NCBI GenBank assembly: GCA_964415435.1
Contig: CAYPZT010000013.1
Coordinates: 1 to 26,761, forward strand
Length of the DNA stretch: 26,761 nucleotides
Direction: 5' to 3'
Source: CAYPZT01 sp964415435
GTDB lineage: Bacteria > Patescibacteriota > Microgenomatia > UBA1406 > GWC2-37-13
This document shows positions 23,484 through 26,761 of this stretch, piece by piece. The notes under the pieces were generated by a model. The model saw nothing but the letters and a program-made list of their open reading frames with translations, did not search any database and was not told the origin of the DNA. Both the position numbers and the translations under genes were made by a program. Within the stretch, counting starts at the first letter, position 1, and every line of letters starts with the position of its first letter.

Positions 23484-24485
23484 CTATTGTCGGGAAATGG
23501 TTGTGACTTTACGTATATTATATGAAATAACTTGAGTCATACTAGCATAGGCAGAGAGAAAACACAAAAGTGGATGGTATATCCATAACACTTCCCTGTC
23601 TTTCACAAGTCCGTACACTGCATGGATTGTTGGAATGATGATGCTAAATGCATATGCGGGCCATAAAACAATCTTCATTTTTTGCCCCCGTGTAAGTGCG
23701 TTTTTTCTATATGCAATTCCATATTTTTTTCTGTCGAGGACGTTTTGCGTAGCCCAGCGTTGTTTCCGTAAAAAATGCGAAAGATTTTGGGTAGTGTGAT
23801 GATAGATTGGCAGGTTATGCAGATAGGCAATAGATTTATTTTCCTCAATCAGATCAATAATCGGTTTAATATCATCGAAAGCCTGGTGCTTCTTACGTTT
23901 AAAATTCCCTTTAACTGCGAATCCCTGGGCGAGAGCTATAATAGGCCGTACATCGGCAGAACGATAATCATAAATATCGTATTCCTTTGTTTGTTCAAGC
24001 GTTCTGTAAATACGTTTAAACGTCCGAGCGTTAGCAGCATCACCATAAAGAAAATGGTTAAAAGGGTCGGTGAACCTATTGTGGTATTTAGTAAAAAAAT
24101 TATCCGACTCTGTACTTTCATGTCTGGGGAATGCGGCAAATATTTTTTTATTTCTAAAAACCTCAGCAATTTTCTTAAACGCATTTTTGTCTTTGTAGAT
24201 ATTGTCTGCTGCTAGTATCATTTTTATGTCTCCTGTTGTTTGCGTCATTCCTATGTCTATCGCAGGTTCTGCAAGTATATGAGGATTGGGAATGATCCTG
24301 ATTCTATTTTTTTTTGCAAGGAGTTTTGTTGCATCTTTGGAGCCGCCATCCACAAAAATAAGCTCGATCTTGTTTTTTGGGTAATTTTGTCTTTTTATCG
24401 ATCGAATGAACGAAGGAATTAGTTTCTCGTTATTTAATGTGGGGGTGATAACAACTATTTTAGGTAGATGCTCTTTATGTTTCAT
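23484..24485 (-). CDS. Family 2 glycosyltransferase with C-terminal membrane segment
   Basis: A 333-residue GT2 protein: VVITPTLNNE at 11-20, IFVDGGSKDAT at 43-53, LAADNIY at 91-97 where the usual DxD reads AADN, YGDAAN near 147-152, and a C-terminal region with two or three hydrophobic helices (about 268-320) that should anchor it in the membrane. It is the first gene of the seven-gene nucleotide-sugar operon, an arrangement in which the transferase often uses the sugar made by the genes behind it. The departure from DxD is common in GT2 branches and need not mean loss of activity. The start is ATG 24485, with an extended -10 box 20 nt upstream. Confidence 0.88.
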   Translation of the reverse strand: MKHKEHLPKIVVITPTLNNEKLIPSFIRSIKRQNYPKNKIELIFVDGGSKDATKLLAKKNRIRIIPNPHILAEPAIDIGMTQTTGDIKMILAADNIYKDKNAFKKIAEVFRNKKIFAAFPRHESTESDNFFTKYHNRFTDPFNHFLYGDAANARTFKRIYRTLEQTKEYDIYDYRSADVRPIIALAQGFAVKGNFKRKKHQAFDDIKPIIDLIEENKSIAYLHNLPIYHHTTQNLSHFLRKQRWATQNVLDRKKYGIAYRKNALTRGQKMKIVLWPAYAFSIIIPTIHAVYGLVKDREVLWIYHPLLCFLSAYASMTQVISYNIRKVTTISRQ

Positions 24486-24505
24486 TGTAAATTTAAGCGA
24501 ATTTT

Positions 24506-24514
24506 AGTATAACA
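24506..24514 (-). promoter_or_regulatory. Extended -10 promoter for the nucleotide-sugar operon
   Basis: In the 47-nt gap between divergent genes the minus strand reads TG-T-TATACT (24514 to 24506), an extended -10 element. Transcription would begin about 13 nt before ATG 24485. Confidence 0.45.
24508..24513 (+). promoter_or_regulatory. -10 candidate (TATAAC) for the C-methyltransferase gene
   Basis: TATAAC (5/6 match) lies 19 nt before ATG 24533 and overlaps the minus-strand -10, so the two divergent promoters share DNA. No clear -35 or Shine-Dalgarno sequence was found. Confidence 0.3.
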
Positions 24515-24532
24515 TACCGTTGTTTAAACCTA

Positions 24533-25777
24533 ATGAGAAACGGAAACTATAAAATAAGACAGTGTCGTATATGTGGAAGCAGTGATCTATATTTGTTTCT
24601 TAGATTGGGACCGATGCCGATTCCGAATGGATTTGTTTCAAAACAAAATTTGAAAAAAAAAGAGGAGTACTACCCCCTTGATGTATCTGTTTGCCGGACG
24701 TGCTATCTGGTTCAGCTTATGCATACTATTCCGGCCGAAATAATGTTTCGTAATTACCTTTATATTCCTTCAACGTCAACAACAATGGTATCCCATTTTA
24801 AATTTATGAGTGAAGAGCTGTTCAAGGATTTTAGACTTGGACCAAAAAAACTTGTTGTTGATATCGGCAGCAACGATGGAACACTTCTTACTTTTTTTAA
24901 GAAAAAAAACATACGTGTTTTAGGGATAGATCCTGCAAAAAATTTAGCTGCTTTGTCAAGGAAAAAGGGAGTGCCCACGGTAAACGATTTCATGAGTGTC
25001 AAGGTCGCAACCGCAGTGCAAAAAAAATATGGATATGCGTCGGTAATCACCGCAACAAACGTCGTTGCCCATATACACGATCTTCATGCTCTTATGATGT
25101 CTGTATCAATTCTTATGAACAAAAAAAGTGTTTTTGTTATGGAGTTTCCGTACCTTGTCGACTTAATGCAAAAGAATCAGTTCGACACAATATATCATGA
25201 GCACCTGTCTTATTTTTCGATACAACCACTTATGTATTTATTTAAGAAACATAAGTTCAAGCTTATTGACATCAGACGTGATCCAATTCATGGCGGCTCA
25301 CTTCGTGTATATATTGCTCAGAGAGGCTCCAATTTTAAGGAACATAAACGAGTCAGAGAACTTCTTTTACAAGAGAAGCTGAAGAAGCTGGGCGAGACTG
25401 CAACATACGAAGAGTTTGCCAGAAGGGTAAAGACAATCAGAAGGGATCTTGTAGGATATCTCAGGCGGTTATCGGCAGAGGGAAAAAAGATTGTCGGATA
25501 CGGCGCATCAGCTAAGGGAAACGTTCTTCTCAATTACTGCAGGATTGATAAAGGATTAGTGCGTTACGTGGTAGATTCCATTCATTTCAAACAGGGAAAA
25601 TATACGCCAGGTACCCATCTTCCGATTTATCCTGAAAAGAAATTACTCAAGGATATGCCCGATTATGCTCTTCTTATGTCCTGGAACTTTGCCTCCGAGA
25701 TTCTTCAAAAAAACCGAAAGTATAGAGAACGAGGCGGTCAGTTTATAATAACTATCCCCTATCTTCGTATAGAATGA
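24533..25777 (+). CDS. Sugar C-methyltransferase, TylCIII/TcaB9/NovU-like
   Basis: A 414-residue, three-part SAM enzyme. An N-terminal zinc domain has C11/C14 and C54/C57 (CRICG, CRTC), a class I methyltransferase core has VVDIGSNDGTLL at 108-119, and the segment EFPYLVDL...FDTIYHEHLSYFSI leads to the YHEH at 221-224 that in TcaB9 carries the catalytic Tyr, Glu and His. HGGSLRVY follows at 253-260, then a C-terminal Rossmann-like domain with GYGASAKGN. Known members add a methyl carbon to C3 (or C5) of dTDP-4-keto-6-deoxy sugars, giving branched sugars. Lying head to head with the deoxysugar operon, it may act on the same keto intermediates. Length and domain order match the family. Confidence 0.92.
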   Translation: MRNGNYKIRQCRICGSSDLYLFLRLGPMPIPNGFVSKQNLKKKEEYYPLDVSVCRTCYLVQLMHTIPAEIMFRNYLYIPSTSTTMVSHFKFMSEELFKDFRLGPKKLVVDIGSNDGTLLTFFKKKNIRVLGIDPAKNLAALSRKKGVPTVNDFMSVKVATAVQKKYGYASVITATNVVAHIHDLHALMMSVSILMNKKSVFVMEFPYLVDLMQKNQFDTIYHEHLSYFSIQPLMYLFKKHKFKLIDIRRDPIHGGSLRVYIAQRGSNFKEHKRVRELLLQEKLKKLGETATYEEFARRVKTIRRDLVGYLRRLSAEGKKIVGYGASAKGNVLLNYCRIDKGLVRYVVDSIHFKQGKYTPGTHLPIYPEKKLLKDMPDYALLMSWNFASEILQKNRKYRERGGQFIITIPYLRIE

Positions 25778-25783
25778 AAGTAT

Positions 25784-26116
25784 ATGCCCCAAGAAACAAT
25801 CAAACGGGATATACTTCCATCGACCCTCAATGTACTACTAGCTCGTCTTGACCATCTAGCTGGCGGCATCGATTTTGATTACGAGGCAGCAATCCCTGCG
25901 ACGTCAGAAATTATGCATTTGATTTCTGCACCTAATGCCGAGTTGTACAGAGCATTAGGGCACGAACCAACAACAGGTGAAGCGAAAGATGCAGAGATGC
26001 TTGTCTCCAATCTTCGCAGTGAAATGATAGAGTTAGAAACTGCAGCCCGAAAAACCAATAGATTAGCTTCTTCTGGAAGTGCAAACTACTATATCCCATA
26101 TTCTTGCTATCAGTAG
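25784..26116 (+). CDS. Unrecognised helical protein, probably the N-terminal part of a frameshifted gene
   Basis: A 110-residue frame starting at ATG 25784, 6 nt after the methyltransferase stop. The sequence is acidic and helical (EAKDAEMLVSNLRSEMIELE near 75-94) without a known motif. Coding character fades after LASSG; the last residues (ANYYIPYSCYQ) look like out-of-frame translation, and another frame opens at 26067 that continues with good coding character to the window end. The simplest view is that this is the first third of the gene annotated at 26079-26761. A TAGAAT box at 25770-25775 could start a nearly leaderless transcript. Function unknown. Confidence 0.5.
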   Translation: MPQETIKRDILPSTLNVLLARLDHLAGGIDFDYEAAIPATSEIMHLISAPNAELYRALGHEPTTGEAKDAEMLVSNLRSEMIELETAARKTNRLASSGSANYYIPYSCYQ

Positions 26117-26761
26117 ACCAGGCACATATGATGCGGCTACAAAAGCTGAGGATAAAGCCTATGAATATTTACCTACACTGTTCGGTGCCGAGCGACTTAA
26201 CTCGGATCGCGCCGCTCTTCTTACGATGCAGATTGCTTGTGTGCGAGCAGGCTGGGAGCCGGACCGATTAAAAAAGTTTGATCAGCTTGTGGTACTGGGT
26301 AGTGGTGAGACAGATGAGTTTCTTCTAGAAAACAAACGCGAAATAGACCACGCAATTAGACAAAGCGGATTACATTTCGTATATGCCGGCCGACCAAGTG
26401 AGGCAAATGCGCTAAAAAAAGCTGTTAACACGAACGAATATTTGCCGACAGAAATAATGGAGTGGCTTGATTCAACACAAATAAGGAATACAGCTGATCA
26501 AGTAAAATTATTTACCCAATATGCGGGAGAAAAAAAAGATGAGTTAAGTGGTGTACTTGTCGTAAGTGATGGAATACAGATACCAAGAATAACAAGGATG
26601 GCTGATAAAGCGTCGATGCTACCACAGTCTGCATCTCTCTTTGTTTATCCTCGGCCGACCGCAAAAGATGGATTTGTCGACTATACCACTTTGGAACTCA
26701 AAGGCAATGTATTTTATGCTATTGCGGGTATAGAGTCAAAGAAAAAAGGGAAATACAGAAT
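26079..26761 (+). CDS. DUF218/YdcF-like protein, right end cut by window, probably the C-terminal part of a frameshifted gene
   Basis: An open frame from 26067 to the window edge with no stop; GTG 26079 is the first usual start and ATG 26226 the first in-frame ATG. FDQLVVLGSGETDE is like the first strand and Gly-rich loop of DUF218/YdcF proteins, IRNTADQVKL resembles their NT-x-E/D motif, and GVLVVSDGIQIPRITRMADK resembles the VTSxxHxxRA segment, with Gln in place of the usual His. Those proteins are mostly membrane-linked and some act in envelope biogenesis, but the biochemical role is unsettled. No signal peptide is seen. If the frameshift with 25784-26116 is real, the intact gene would begin at 25784. 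The family call is moderate. Confidence 0.5.
   Translation, partial: MQTTISHILAISRPGTYDAATKAEDKAYEYLPTLFGAERLNSDRAALLTMQIACVRAGWEPDRLKKFDQLVVLGSGETDEFLLENKREIDHAIRQSGLHFVYAGRPSEANALKKAVNTNEYLPTEIMEWLDSTQIRNTADQVKLFTQYAGEKKDELSGVLVVSDGIQIPRITRMADKASMLPQSASLFVYPRPTAKDGFVDYTTLELKGNVFYAIAGIESKKKGKYR

Noticed and set aside
1..26761. tRNA, rRNA, CRISPR, insertion sequences or intrinsic terminators
   Set aside because: I saw no repeat-spacer pattern, transposase, inverted repeat pair, cloverleaf or hairpin with T-run; the frequent T-runs and A-runs are inside coding sequence.

Overview
The window is a dense, moderately AT-rich bacterial locus almost wholly given to making and exporting a surface glycan. 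TGA, TAA and TAG all act as stops, so the code is the standard bacterial one. Proteins are rich in Lys, Ile and Phe. Genes are packed with gaps of 0-30 nt, and most starts lack a clear Shine-Dalgarno sequence. The combination suggests a Candidate Phyla Radiation bacterium, perhaps of the Microgenomates type. That placement is inference: no rRNA or ribosomal protein gene is present to test it.

Layout from left to right. (1) 1-3613, minus: a polysaccharide pyruvyl transferase, a family 2 glycosyltransferase (GT2), and a paralogous GT2 fused in frame to a GT-C membrane glycosyltransferase that runs off the left edge. (2) 3669-6426, plus: a PP-loop ATPase of unknown function with QueC-like cysteines, then the ATPase and permease of a Wzt/Wzm-type glycan exporter. 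(3) 6431-9366: a 734-residue GT-C protein (minus) and, divergent from it, a DPM1-like polyprenyl-phosphate sugar synthase (plus) of the kind that makes lipid-linked donors for GT-C enzymes. (4) 9367-17001, minus: a GT-C enzyme, a 1044-residue membrane protein with a C-terminal IPT/TIG-like domain, two GT2 enzymes and an SDR sugar epimerase/dehydratase. (5) 17040-18179, plus: a lone GT-B glycosyltransferase. (6) 18168-24485, minus: a seven-gene nucleotide-sugar operon. It holds a GT2, an FdtA/WxcM-like cupin, a hexapeptide acyltransferase, a GalE-like SDR, an FdtB-like PLP aminotransferase, another SDR, and an RfbH-type Fe-S/PLP 3-dehydrase with His in place of the PLP lysine. (7) 24533-26761, plus: a TylCIII/TcaB9-type sugar C-methyltransferase, then a gene that looks split by a frameshift and whose second part resembles DUF218/YdcF.

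Together the genes suggest synthesis of rare deoxysugars (a 3-acetamido-3,6-dideoxyhexose, a 3,6-dideoxyhexose, perhaps a C-methyl-branched sugar). GT2 and GT-B enzymes would assemble them in the cytoplasm, an ABC transporter would export the chain, and at least three lipid-donor GT-C enzymes would modify it outside the membrane. Early-pathway enzymes (RmlA/RmlB or RfbF/RfbG) and the initiating phosphoglycosyltransferase are not in the window. No tRNA, rRNA, CRISPR array, insertion sequence or intrinsic terminator was recognised. No stretch over 300 bases is without a gene.

The points most worth following are the GT2-GT-C fusion beside its unfused paralogue, the PP-loop protein in the exporter operon, the mixed deoxysugar operon, and -10 boxes only 6-7 nt from several start codons, which suggests leaderless mRNAs.
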